From: Pseudoalteromonas luteoviolacea
Lineage (GTDB): Bacteria > Pseudomonadota > Gammaproteobacteria > Enterobacterales > Alteromonadaceae
Direction of reading: 5' to 3'
DNA length: 64,000 nucleotides
Assembly: GCF_001696455.1 (NCBI RefSeq)
Contig: NZ_MAUJ01000008.1
Span: forward strand, 188,501 to 252,500
Below, one piece after another: positions 53,694 to 62,645 of this stretch (positions are counted from its first letter, which is position 1; each line of letters opens with the position of its first letter). The position numbers were made by a program, and so were the translations under genes. Below the pieces are notes generated by a model. It had not been told where the DNA came from and did no database searches. It was given only the letters and a program-made list of their open reading frames with translations.

Positions 53694-55752
53694 TTTACCT
53701 GCGCTGCTTGGCGAATTAAAACAAGCGAGACATCGTCAGATATTGGTTCTGTGCGGTAGCCAACAATGGGGTATCGCACAGTATAAAGCTATCATAGGCG
53801 ATAACACTGCGCTCGCTTTGAGTAGTCACGCTCAGTTTGAAGAGGCAATTTGGCCTCAGCATCTGCACCAAATACTCGGTCAAGAATTCCAATTTGTCTG
53901 CTATGACGGTTACAGTGGTGTCATTCCCAATAAGCTCGCTGCCGCAGCGGGCACAGTTCAAGCAGGCGGATTGCTCGTTTTGATTCTTCCAGAGCTTAAC
54001 TCTCTGTCGCAGTGGTGTGACCCTGCGCTCGATAAGTGGCTCTCGGAAGGGGAAACGCCATCTTCTAGCCCTTTCTTGATGCGCTTGACGAAACTCATCA
54101 CACAATCCCCTGTTTGGCTTATCAGCGAACAGGCTGACAGCTATTTGCCTGAGCACTATATCGCATCAACCCAATCACTTGATTTGGCACCGCAAGCCAG
54201 CTTAGTGTCGAATATTGTCGAGCACTTCTCGCACAAAGTCGCAGCACCCGTGTTGCTCAGCGCCGACCGCGGCAGAGGAAAATCAGCTGCGCTCGGACTT
54301 ATTGCAGCCCATGAAAAGACGAAGAAAATTGTGATTTGCGCACAGCAGCGACGCGCCGTACAAAATAGCTTCAAACACTTGGCATTGGAACTTGGGCTTT
54401 GTGAACCCAGTGTGCAGCAAAATAACCTGCACAATCTCACCTATATGCCACCAGATGCTGTGCTGGCCGCTCGACCAAATATCGACATGCTGATGATAGA
54501 TGAAGCTGCAGTCATTCCTGTGCCAATATTAAAACAGCTATTGACCTGCTGCCCCAAGGTGATCTTTGCCAGCACTTTAGTTGGTTACGAAGGCAATGGT
54601 CGCGGCTATACATTACGCTTTCAAAACCACTTACAAACACATTACCCTAACTATATATCGCGTCACTTAGAGGCGCCCATCCGCTATGCAAGTGATGACC
54701 CGCTCGAAAATCACATGCGCCTATTGTTTGCCCTTGATAGTGAGCACGATGCGCCATCCCAAATATTACCCACTGCGGTTCAATATCAACCGATAACGCG
54801 CGTCGATTTACTCAACGATGAAACCCTGTTAAGACAAGTTTTCGCGCTGCTAGTGTTAGCCCATTATCAAACCTCTGTGAATGACCTGAGGCAATTGTTA
54901 GATAGTCCAAGTAATCGCCTTTTTATTGCCAAGCACGCACAGCATCTAGTTGGCGTATGTCTGATGAGTATCGAAGGCGATTTGAACGAAGCACTGGCTG
55001 TACAAATCGCCTCAGGGGCACGCCGCCCGGCAGGCCACATGATGGCGCAACAGCTATGTCAGTTGCAAGGCGATACTGATTTTGTCACCCATGCAGGTGC
55101 GCGTATTGTGCGTATTGCTATTGCCCCTACAGCGCAACACCAAGGTATAGGACGGGCACTGATTGGGTTTGCCATGCAGCAACTGCGCGATCAGGTCAGT
55201 TACTTTGGCAGTAGCTTTGGTGCCCAAGAAAAACTACTGCGCTTTTGGCAAAAACTGGGCTTTGAGCCAGTAAAGTTAGGTTACAAAAAGGATAAATCTA
55301 GTGGTGAGTTTGCTGTTCTGGTAATACATCGAGACACCCCACTCAATATATCTGCGATACGGGCACAATTTAAAAGCCAATTATTTTTCGACCTACCCGA
55401 TCTATACCAAGATCTGCCTTGGCAACTCGTTTACACGCTATGTCGTACATTACCACCGTGTGAATTTAAACAAAGTACGCTGAGGCAATTAGCGTACGTA
55501 GCGAAAAAAACCGCCACACAGCAGCAAATTGCGCCACTGCTTTACGATGTAATCATGACACAACCAAGCATACTGTCAGCACTTATAAACATTTCCAAAA
55601 TGCGTTTGATTCTACTATTATTACAGCGCCATCAGCCAAAAGAATTAGTTTCAGAACTAAAAATAGAGTCAAAAAAACAATTACAGCTTGTTTTTCAACA
55701 GTTGTTATCGGAAGTTTATGCTGAAATCACTATTACAAAGCGTCCTAATTAA
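53671..55752 (+). CDS. tmcA: tRNA(Met) cytidine acetyltransferase TmcA
   Basis: Uses acetyl-CoA and ATP to make N4-acetylcytidine at the wobble position of elongator tRNA-Met. 693 residues with start ATG 53671, overlapping uvrD by 23 nt. An N-terminal domain (DUF1726-like), RecA-like ATPase with Walker A ADRGRGKS (198-205) and DEAA (277-280), GNAT acetyltransferase domain (ARIVRIAIAPTAQHQGIGRALIGFA) and a C-terminal tRNA-binding tail are visible. The alternative ATG at 53635 lies deep in uvrD and lacks a family match. Confidence 0.93.
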   Translation: MQDSKQSNLPALLGELKQARHRQILVLCGSQQWGIAQYKAIIGDNTALALSSHAQFEEAIWPQHLHQILGQEFQFVCYDGYSGVIPNKLAAAAGTVQAGGLLVLILPELNSLSQWCDPALDKWLSEGETPSSSPFLMRLTKLITQSPVWLISEQADSYLPEHYIASTQSLDLAPQASLVSNIVEHFSHKVAAPVLLSADRGRGKSAALGLIAAHEKTKKIVICAQQRRAVQNSFKHLALELGLCEPSVQQNNLHNLTYMPPDAVLAARPNIDMLMIDEAAVIPVPILKQLLTCCPKVIFASTLVGYEGNGRGYTLRFQNHLQTHYPNYISRHLEAPIRYASDDPLENHMRLLFALDSEHDAPSQILPTAVQYQPITRVDLLNDETLLRQVFALLVLAHYQTSVNDLRQLLDSPSNRLFIAKHAQHLVGVCLMSIEGDLNEALAVQIASGARRPAGHMMAQQLCQLQGDTDFVTHAGARIVRIAIAPTAQHQGIGRALIGFAMQQLRDQVSYFGSSFGAQEKLLRFWQKLGFEPVKLGYKKDKSSGEFAVLVIHRDTPLNISAIRAQFKSQLFFDLPDLYQDLPWQLVYTLCRTLPPCEFKQSTLRQLAYVAKKTATQQQIAPLLYDVIMTQPSILSALINISKMRLILLLLQRHQPKELVSELKIESKKQLQLVFQQLLSEVYAEITITKRPN

Positions 55753-56821
55753 CGGATTATTTTTATTAAGCTCAGCAACTTATGCGCAAGCACCTGAACG
55801 CATAAAGCTCGGGATGAGTGTCGCATTAAGTGGACCTGCCAGCCACATAGGTATGCAGCTTAAGGGAGGCCATCAACTCTACTTAGAGTACGCAAATGAC
55901 CATGTACTTAATGAAAAGACCAAGTTGGATCTTTTGGTACTCGATGATGGCTATGAGCCCAACCGTACCGTCGACAATACCCACTACTTAATACAGCACC
56001 ACAAAATTCACGCCCTCATTGGCAACATGGGCACACCTACGGCCCATGCCATTAAAGACATTTTAAAGCGCCACCAGCTTCCTTTTCTGATGCCTTATAC
56101 CGGTGCTAACTTTTTATATAGTAACCCACAATTTCCAACTTTCACGCTGCGCCCAAGCTACTTAGAAGAAGCTGAGGAGCAAATCAAATACCTTGTCGAT
56201 GAATTGGGGCATAAAAAAATAGCGCTGTTTATTCAAGCCGACGAATTCGGACTGACTTTAGAGCAAAGCCACAGGCAGGCATTACGAGATAAAAATATTG
56301 AGCCCGTTGTGATTGCGCGATTTCGCCGCAACACCAACGACGTAGCCCGTGCCTTAACCCAAATTTTATTAACTGATACGACTGCCATTGCCATGATAGG
56401 CACATATGAACCTTTAGCTGCATTTATCAATCAAGCATATCGCGCTGGATTCAGAGGCACGTATACAAGCGTATCATTTGTCTCATCTGCCGCCTTATTT
56501 GAAAATATCATTGCACCAGCTCAAGTCATGGTCACTGAAGTGCTGCCAGACCCAACCTCTTGTAAAGGCCACATCTGTACGCTGTATCGAAAGCTCTCTA
56601 AAGACAAAAAAAAGACGGTGAGCCACCAGTCTTTTGAAGGATTTGTAAACGCTTACCTGCTTGTTGAAGCACTAAAGCACTGTGAAACTGGTACATTCTC
56701 AACATGTATTGTGCCGGCAATAGAACAAGAGCGCAGCACCAATCCTGCAATTAAAACACTATTTAAACCACAAAAAAATCGTACCGAACACCCCGTCTAT
56801 AGATCTTATTTGAAATATTGA
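55718..56821 (+). CDS. Orphan periplasmic substrate-binding protein (Leu/Ile/Val-binding type)
   Basis: A 367-residue exported protein with signal peptide MLKSLLQSVLINGLFLLSSATYAQA and a type 1 periplasmic-binding fold: IKLGMSVALSGPASHIGMQLKGGHQLYLEYAN, HALIGNMGTPTAHAIKDILKRHQLPFLMPYTGANFLY, LRPSYLEEAEEQIKYLVDELGHKKIALF. It resembles the amino-acid/urea-binding component of ABC importers, but no permease or ATPase gene is near. It starts inside the end of tmcA and is followed 38 nt later by a CheW-CZB gene, so a sensory rather than transport role is possible. Four cysteines lie in the C-terminal half. Confidence 0.8.
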   Translation: MLKSLLQSVLINGLFLLSSATYAQAPERIKLGMSVALSGPASHIGMQLKGGHQLYLEYANDHVLNEKTKLDLLVLDDGYEPNRTVDNTHYLIQHHKIHALIGNMGTPTAHAIKDILKRHQLPFLMPYTGANFLYSNPQFPTFTLRPSYLEEAEEQIKYLVDELGHKKIALFIQADEFGLTLEQSHRQALRDKNIEPVVIARFRRNTNDVARALTQILLTDTTAIAMIGTYEPLAAFINQAYRAGFRGTYTSVSFVSSAALFENIIAPAQVMVTEVLPDPTSCKGHICTLYRKLSKDKKKTVSHQSFEGFVNAYLLVEALKHCETGTFSTCIVPAIEQERSTNPAIKTLFKPQKNRTEHPVYRSYLKY

Positions 56822-56859
56822 TCTATGCTTAGTACAAGCAAATAATGTTTGAGGCTAGC

Positions 56860-57708
56860 ATGGATCTGATCAACTTTAGAGTAGGAAAAAAAACAATATC
56901 ACTCAAGATTTTAGATATTTTGCTCACGGAGCGGTATGAAGGAAATCTAACCTCATTACCCAACGAAAACCCGAGCTTTCTTGGCGTCAAAGATTACATG
57001 GGTACGCCGACCCCTATTTTTGATTTAGGACTGATTTTAAACAACCAGTCTTCGTATGAAACCAATCAATCTCTCGTTGAACTGTTACAGCTCAGAGAAC
57101 AAGATCATAAAGCGTGGCTTGCAGAACTTGAGTTGAGCGTACACAACGATGTACCTTTTACTAAATCGAGAGATCCCAAGCAGACAGATTTTGGCAAGTG
57201 GTTTTACAACTTTAAAACCGATAATGAAGACCTTAAAGCCATTTTGAGTCGCTTTGAGGGGCCTCACGATAGATTACATGCCATCGCCGATGAAGTACTC
57301 AACCTCTGCAGTAAAGGTAAAAAAGATCAGGCATTGGAAACGCTAGAAAAAGAAAAGCTCACCACGTTTGCAAAGCTTATTCGACTGTTCGAATCTGCCC
57401 GCGACCAAATCATTTTAGACCATAAACCCATCATTGTGTTTACCACAGAAGATGGGCAACAACCACATATTGGACTACTGGTAGATAGGGTAGAAGATAA
57501 TATTCACTGTGATGAATCAGATATTAAACCCCTCCACGAGATGACCAATGTTGGTTTTGATATAGATCCACAGACTAAAAAAATGATGAAAGGGCTGATT
57601 AAACAAGGAGATAATCACAGCCTTGTGCTAGATCCTAGCGCCATATTTAGACCCGAACATTTAAAGGGCTATGAACCTGTTGAAACTGAAGAATATGGAT
57701 TATTCTAG
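56860..57708 (+). CDS. CheW-like protein with inserted CZB zinc-sensor domain
   Basis: A 282-residue cytoplasmic protein. Residues 1-62 (LINFRVGKKTISLKILDILLTERY...FLGVKDYMGTPTPIFDLGLIL) and about 188-262 (KPIIVFTTEDGQQPHIGLLVDRVEDNIHC...LVLDPSAIF) look like the two halves of a CheW domain. Between them residues about 80-180 resemble a chemoreceptor zinc-binding (CZB) domain: H83-K-A-W86, FGKW (111-114), H136 and H140. The zinc cysteine normally just before FGKW is Thr109. The start at 56860 has GAGG 5 nt upstream; ATG 56845 has none. Probably couples a signal to CheA; not a standard CheW or CheV. Confidence 0.75.
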   Translation: MDLINFRVGKKTISLKILDILLTERYEGNLTSLPNENPSFLGVKDYMGTPTPIFDLGLILNNQSSYETNQSLVELLQLREQDHKAWLAELELSVHNDVPFTKSRDPKQTDFGKWFYNFKTDNEDLKAILSRFEGPHDRLHAIADEVLNLCSKGKKDQALETLEKEKLTTFAKLIRLFESARDQIILDHKPIIVFTTEDGQQPHIGLLVDRVEDNIHCDESDIKPLHEMTNVGFDIDPQTKKMMKGLIKQGDNHSLVLDPSAIFRPEHLKGYEPVETEEYGLF

Positions 57709-57717
57709 ACAAACAAA

Positions 57718-57744
57718 AACGCCGCGATAAACGCGGCGCTTTTA
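57718..57744. terminator. Bidirectional terminator (CheW-CZB gene / typA)
   Basis: CGCCGCG-ataaa-CGCGGCG (57720-57738) is a 7-bp GC-only stem with an A run on one side and CTTTTA on the other, between convergent genes. Confidence 0.85.
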
Positions 57745-57758
57745 AATGATATTGGTAA

Positions 57759-59582
57759 TTAGCCTTTAGCTTGACGACTTGCGCGCTTACGCTCACTCTC
57801 AGTCAATAGCTTCTTACGAATACGGATGCTCTCAGGCGTGACTTCTACTAGCTCATCATCATCGATGAACTCAAGTGCTTGCTCAAGTGTCATGACGATT
57901 GGTGGCACAAGGTTTTGCGCTTCATCTGTACCAGATGCACGAACGTTCGTTAACTGCTTACCTTTAAGCGCGTTAACTGTTAGGTCGTTATCACGTGCGT
58001 GAATACCGATGATCATACCTTCGTATACTTCAACACCGTGACCGATGAATAGCTTACCACGGTCTTGTAGGTTGAATAGTGCGTTAGTCAGTGCTTTACC
58101 TGCCGCGTTTGCGATTAGTACACCGTTCTTACGTTGACCAATGTTACCGCCTTTGTGTGGACCGTAGTGATCAAACGTGTGGTACATCAGACCAGAACCA
58201 GACGTCAGCGTCATAAAGTCAGTTTGGAAACCGATAAGACCACGAGAAGGCATCATGAAGTCCATACGGATACGGCCTTTACCATCTGGTGCCATGTCAG
58301 TCATTTCTGCTTTACGAAGGCCAAGTTGTTCCATGATAGAACCTTGGTGCTCTTCTTCAACGTCAACCGTTACTGTCTCGTACGGTTCTTCTAACTGGCC
58401 GTCTACTTCACGAAGAATTACTTCTGGACGTGATACTGCTAGCTCGTAACCTTCACGACGCATGTTTTCGATAAGGATACCTAGGTGAAGTTCACCACGA
58501 CCTGATACACGGAAGCTATCTGGGTTATCCGTTTCTTCAACACGCAGTGCTACGTTGTGTACAAGCTCAGCTTGAAGACGCTCAAGGATGTTACGTGATG
58601 TCACGAACTTACCTTCTTGGCCTGAGAACGGTGATGTGTTTACAGAGAACGTCATTGTTACTGTAGGCTCATCAACAGACAGAGCAGGTAGTGCTTCAAC
58701 TGCGTTTACATCACATACTGTGTCAGAGATCTTAAGTTCACCTAGACCTGTGATTGCAATGATGTCACCCGCTTGCGCTTCTTGCGCTTCGTGACGATCA
58801 AGGCCTAAGTAAGTCAATACTTGACCAACTTTACCGTTACGCGTGCTGCCGTCAGCGCCAACAATTGTTACCTGCTGGTTTACTTTAACAGTACCGCGCT
58901 TGATACGACCAACACCGATTACACCGATGTAAGAGTTGTAATCTAGCTGAGAGATCTGCATTTGGAAGTCGCCAGCTGGATCAGCGTCTGGCTGTTCTAC
59001 TTGCTCAACAATCGCTTCAAACATCGGCTGCATGTTGTCTGACGGCTCGTCTAAGTCTAGCGTTGCCCAACCGTTGATTGCTGACGCGTAGATAACTTGG
59101 AAATCAAGCTGTTCGTCTGTTGCACCTAAGTTGTCGAATAGGTCGAATACTTGGTCCATTACCCAATCAGGGCGTGCGCCTGGCTTATCGATCTTGTTAA
59201 TAACAACGATAGGCTTAAGGCCAAGCGCAAATGCTTTTTGCGTTACGAAACGCGTTTGAGGCATTGGGCCTTCTTGTGCATCTACTAGTAGAAGTACAGA
59301 ATCAACCATTGATAGTACACGTTCTACTTCACCACCAAAGTCGGCGTGTCCCGGGGTGTCTACGATATTGATGTGGTAGTCGTTCCACTCAATGGCGGTG
59401 TTTTTCGCCAAGATTGTGATACCACGCTCTTTTTCAATATCATTTGAATCCATTACACGCTCTTCGTTGCCACCGCGTGTCTCTAATGTGCCAGATTGTT
59501 CTAGCAACTTATCGACTAGGGTAGTTTTACCATGGTCAACGTGTGCGATAATCGCAATATTTCTTAACTTTTCAATGCTCAT
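57759..59582 (-). CDS. typA: Ribosome-associated GTPase TypA/BipA
   Basis: Translational GTPase that helps 50S assembly and growth under stress and cold. 607 residues, the normal length: G1 AHVDHGKTT, switch I RGITI, G3 DTPGHADFGGEVER, G4 NKIDK, then beta-barrel and EF-G-like domains and the TypA-specific C-terminal domain (GVLIANAAGKALTNALFNLQDRGKLFIGHGVEVYEGMIIG). It is monocistronic and divergent from the sigma-54 regulator gene. Confidence 0.97.
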   Translation of the reverse strand: MSIEKLRNIAIIAHVDHGKTTLVDKLLEQSGTLETRGGNEERVMDSNDIEKERGITILAKNTAIEWNDYHINIVDTPGHADFGGEVERVLSMVDSVLLLVDAQEGPMPQTRFVTQKAFALGLKPIVVINKIDKPGARPDWVMDQVFDLFDNLGATDEQLDFQVIYASAINGWATLDLDEPSDNMQPMFEAIVEQVEQPDADPAGDFQMQISQLDYNSYIGVIGVGRIKRGTVKVNQQVTIVGADGSTRNGKVGQVLTYLGLDRHEAQEAQAGDIIAITGLGELKISDTVCDVNAVEALPALSVDEPTVTMTFSVNTSPFSGQEGKFVTSRNILERLQAELVHNVALRVEETDNPDSFRVSGRGELHLGILIENMRREGYELAVSRPEVILREVDGQLEEPYETVTVDVEEEHQGSIMEQLGLRKAEMTDMAPDGKGRIRMDFMMPSRGLIGFQTDFMTLTSGSGLMYHTFDHYGPHKGGNIGQRKNGVLIANAAGKALTNALFNLQDRGKLFIGHGVEVYEGMIIGIHARDNDLTVNALKGKQLTNVRASGTDEAQNLVPPIVMTLEQALEFIDDDELVEVTPESIRIRKKLLTESERKRASRQAKG

Positions 59583-59851
59583 TACTGTTACTCAGAGAAG
59601 TTGGCCTTCAGTGATCCTAGTCGATCCACGCAATTTTGCGCGCCTAAGATACCGTTCCACTATTAAAGGTCGCGTATTATCCCCTAATAATGTGACAGAT
59701 GAAAGTTTATCCAGAGGATTTTTTCCTCTTTACTGCAATTGATTGCTTAAATTCGCTGGTTTTTTGTCTGTTGTTTGTTCCTGTACAAAGTACTAAACTG
59801 CGTCACAAGCCCTTAGCAAAATGGGCAAAAAGAAAAACAAAGGAACGATAT

Positions 59852-61210
59852 ATGAAGTCACAGTCTCTGATTTTGATTGTGGAAGATAACCGTGAGGTAA
59901 GACTCGCGGCACGATTTGTACTGGAAGATTTCGGCTATCAAGTCGAAGAAGTCGAAAATCCCGTTCAAGCACACGAGTTTCTCTCTCATACGCACCCAGC
60001 TTTGATCATGCTCGACATGAACTTTGATCTCGACTCAACCTCAGGGGAAGAAGGACTGCGCTTTCTGCGTGGGCTCAAACGAGACGCCATCGACATTCCG
60101 GTGATCGCCATGACTGCGTGGTCGAACACTGACTTAGTGGTGCAGGCAATGCAGCTGGGCGCTGTCGACTTTATTGAAAAACCTTGGCAGAACCAGCGGC
60201 TCGAGCAAGTGATTCAGCAGCAACTGAAAATATCAGGACTGCAAAAAAATAACTCTGCCCTCAGCCAAGCGCTCACGCCAAACGGGGATGACCCCATTTG
60301 GCAAAGCGCTGCAATGCAGCAACTCATGACCCAGCTCAGCGCCGTAGCTCAAACGGATGCTAATATCCTTATAACCGGAGAAAATGGCGTCGGAAAAAGC
60401 CACATTGCCACTTGGGTTCATAACCAGTCTTTACGAAACGCACAGCCGTTTATTTCACTCAATATGGCCGCAATTCCTGAACAGTTATTCGAAAGCGAAC
60501 TGTTCGGTCATGTCAAAGGCGCATTTACGGATGCCAAAACTGAACGCGTAGGTCGCTTTGCATTAGCCGACAAAGGCACCTTATTTTTAGATGAGATAGG
60601 AACGCTGCCACTTGCTCAGCAAGCCAAGCTGCTACGCGTGCTTGAAACGGGCGAATTTGAAATGGTGGGCTCCAGCAAAACCCAAACCAGTGATGTGCGA
60701 CTTATCAGCGCAACCAATGCCGAATTTGAGCAACTCATTACCAAAGGGAAATTCCGACAGGACTTATATTATCGCCTCAATACATTCACGTTTACCATTC
60801 CACCATTGCGAGAACGTATTGATGATATTGTGCCACTCGCCGAGCACTTTTTAGCAAAGCATGACAGTAAGTATAACAAGCAAGGTGTCACTATAGGTCC
60901 TTGCGCACAGCAAGCATTAATGCAATATAGCTGGCCCGGTAATACACGCGAGCTAAGCCATTTAATGGAAAGAGCGGTGTTACTTTGCCAAACTGGTGTC
61001 ATTCTCGCCACCGACCTGCATTTGCCAAATACACAAACCAGCAATGCCATCGACTCGCTCCCAGACATGACATTAGAGCAAGTCGAAAGACATTTAATAG
61101 AGCAAGCGCTGAGTAAATTTGATGGCAATAAAAACAAAGCTGCACAACAGCTAGGAATAACTAAGCAGGCACTGTATCGACGGTTAGAAAAATATGCATT
61201 GGCAGAATAA
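59852..61210 (+). CDS. NtrC-type sigma-54-dependent response regulator
   Basis: Cytoplasmic enhancer-binding regulator of 452 residues: receiver domain (1-125, phosphoacceptor Asp55 in MLDMNF), AAA+ domain with Walker A GENGVGKS (176-183), sigma-54 contact loop GAFTDA (223-228) where GAFTGA is usual, Walker B LFLDEIG (D247, E248), and a Fis-type helix-turn-helix (NKNKAAQQLGITKQALYRRLEKY, 426-448). The frame is open to 59699, but ATG 59852 has AAAGGAA upstream and begins the receiver domain. Its end overlaps the sensor kinase by 17 nt. It probably activates the HlyD/ABC operon downstream. Confidence 0.9.
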   Translation: MKSQSLILIVEDNREVRLAARFVLEDFGYQVEEVENPVQAHEFLSHTHPALIMLDMNFDLDSTSGEEGLRFLRGLKRDAIDIPVIAMTAWSNTDLVVQAMQLGAVDFIEKPWQNQRLEQVIQQQLKISGLQKNNSALSQALTPNGDDPIWQSAAMQQLMTQLSAVAQTDANILITGENGVGKSHIATWVHNQSLRNAQPFISLNMAAIPEQLFESELFGHVKGAFTDAKTERVGRFALADKGTLFLDEIGTLPLAQQAKLLRVLETGEFEMVGSSKTQTSDVRLISATNAEFEQLITKGKFRQDLYYRLNTFTFTIPPLRERIDDIVPLAEHFLAKHDSKYNKQGVTIGPCAQQALMQYSWPGNTRELSHLMERAVLLCQTGVILATDLHLPNTQTSNAIDSLPDMTLEQVERHLIEQALSKFDGNKNKAAQQLGITKQALYRRLEKYALAE

Positions 61211-62492
61211 TAGCTTAGAGGGCTTTTGGAAAAGGCAGTGCCTGCTGCTCATTCTAGTGCAAATAAGCCTGCTCACACTTTGCTGGCAGTATGGTTTTTC
61301 TCAGCCTCACCCCATTTTCAATACAGTGACAATCAGTTGTTTAATCACTTTGCTAGGCGCAACTGTGTGGATATTCCACCGTGTAACCACGCAGGTTAAA
61401 TCATCGTATTTACGCAGTACAACTCAGCTTGAGTGCTGTCGACAACAAGACTTTAGCCAACAAGCAAAAGCCCGTTTTACCACAGGGGTCATTGGTGATT
61501 TTCATCACCAACTAAACCTATTAAGTAATGACTTACTTACTACCAAAAGCAATGAAGACAAAGAGTCAATTTTACTTCTTCGGCTTGTTAAGCAATTGAA
61601 CACACCGATATTGGTGTTTGATGAACGCTTACAACTGAGCTTTGGTAATCAAGCATGCACGACGTTATTCAATCAACCTTGGCAAACCTTGCGCTTTACC
61701 AGCGCTGTACGACTCGGCTTAGGCAACCAGCCTGAGTGGCATTTCAAAGATGAAAAGCGCCAACAACGCTGGCAAGTGCGCCACAGTAACTTTAACCACA
61801 ACGGCCATACCTATCATTTGCTGGTCATGACGGATATCCAAATAGCGCTGAGAGAGCAAGAGCTCAAAGCATGGCAGCGTTTGATACGGGTGATTAGCCA
61901 TGAGATCCGCAACTCTCTCACCCCTGTCAGTACCATGTTAGAGAGACTCAAGCACAGAGCAAATAATGAACGAGATAGCGCTGCTTTTGATGTCATTGTG
62001 GAACGCTGTGAGCACCTAGCTGAATTCGTTAAACGCTATGCACAGTTACAACAAAGCGTCACGGTTAAAGCCACTCAACAGCCTTTTTCTCAGCTATGTA
62101 TGGAACTGCGTGCTTTATTCCCACAGGCAAATTGGCAACTAGAAGGTCAACACCTTACACTCAATTGCGATGTGACGTTACTCAAACAAGTGCTTATCAA
62201 CTTAACTAAAAATGCATTGGAAGCCTGCTCGGGCACACCACAACTCACATTATCACTGAAATTGAAAAATCACACTGCGACGATTTGCCTGACAGACAAC
62301 GGTCATGGTCTCATTAACCCCGACAACCTCTTCGTGCCTTTTTATTCAACCAAAGAGCGCGGTGAAGGGATCGGCTTGATGTTGTGCCAACACCTGACAG
62401 AGCAAATGAATGGCCAATTGCAATTAGTTAATCGCGCGGATGGTCAACGGGGTGCCAGTGCCGTTATCACATTAGTGCAACCCACTCACTGA
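61194..62492 (+). CDS. Sensor histidine kinase paired with the NtrC-type regulator
   Basis: A 432-residue membrane kinase with two membrane segments (about 15-33 and 42-62) and almost no periplasmic loop, then a PAS-like region (about 130-215: PILVFDERLQLSFGNQACTTLF), H-box VISHEIRNSLTP (His236), N-box LINLTKNALEAC, G1 DNGHGL and G2 EGIGLMLCQHL. It resembles NtrB/NtrY-type kinases. The small periplasmic part suggests sensing in or under the membrane. Translationally coupled to the regulator upstream. Confidence 0.9.
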   Translation: MHWQNNSLEGFWKRQCLLLILVQISLLTLCWQYGFSQPHPIFNTVTISCLITLLGATVWIFHRVTTQVKSSYLRSTTQLECCRQQDFSQQAKARFTTGVIGDFHHQLNLLSNDLLTTKSNEDKESILLLRLVKQLNTPILVFDERLQLSFGNQACTTLFNQPWQTLRFTSAVRLGLGNQPEWHFKDEKRQQRWQVRHSNFNHNGHTYHLLVMTDIQIALREQELKAWQRLIRVISHEIRNSLTPVSTMLERLKHRANNERDSAAFDVIVERCEHLAEFVKRYAQLQQSVTVKATQQPFSQLCMELRALFPQANWQLEGQHLTLNCDVTLLKQVLINLTKNALEACSGTPQLTLSLKLKNHTATICLTDNGHGLINPDNLFVPFYSTKERGEGIGLMLCQHLTEQMNGQLQLVNRADGQRGASAVITLVQPTH

Positions 62493-62494
62493 AC

Positions 62495-62537
62495 GTCCGA
62501 ATTCAATAAAGCAAAGTCCGAATTCGGACCTTGCTTT
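62495..62537. promoter_or_regulatory. Palindromic site, probable enhancer for the NtrC-type regulator
   Basis: GTCCGAATTCGGAC (62516-62529) is a perfect 14-bp palindrome, and its left part GTCCGAATTC is repeated at 62495-62504. The palindrome sits inside a longer hairpin with AAAGCAA (62508-62514) and TTGCTTT (62531-62537), which could also terminate the kinase transcript. Its centre is about 97 nt upstream of the start expected from the -24/-12 promoter, a normal distance for a sigma-54 enhancer. Confidence 0.6.
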
Positions 62538-62591
62538 GTTAAGTATGCGCCACAAAAACAATAAAGCCAATTAAAAACAATAACTTAAAAT

Positions 62592-62608
62592 TTGGCATAT
62601 GGCTTGCT
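62592..62608 (+). promoter_or_regulatory. Sigma-54 (-24/-12) promoter of the HlyD/ABC operon
   Basis: TTGGCATATGGCTTGCT contains GG (62594-62595) and GC (62606-62607) separated by exactly 10 nt, and matches the sigma-54 consensus YTGGCACR-N4-TTGCW with one mismatch. The expected start near 62619 leaves a short leader to the ATG at 62646. Confidence 0.8.
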
Positions 62609-62645
62609 CAACCTTGTATATCATCAATAAAGAATAAAGATAAAT

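Noticed and set aside
59699..59851. Hydrophobic N-terminal extension of the sigma-54 regulator
   Set aside because: The 51 extra codons have no good ribosome site and would put a membrane-like segment before a receiver domain; ATG 59852 has AAAGGAA upstream and the usual domain start.
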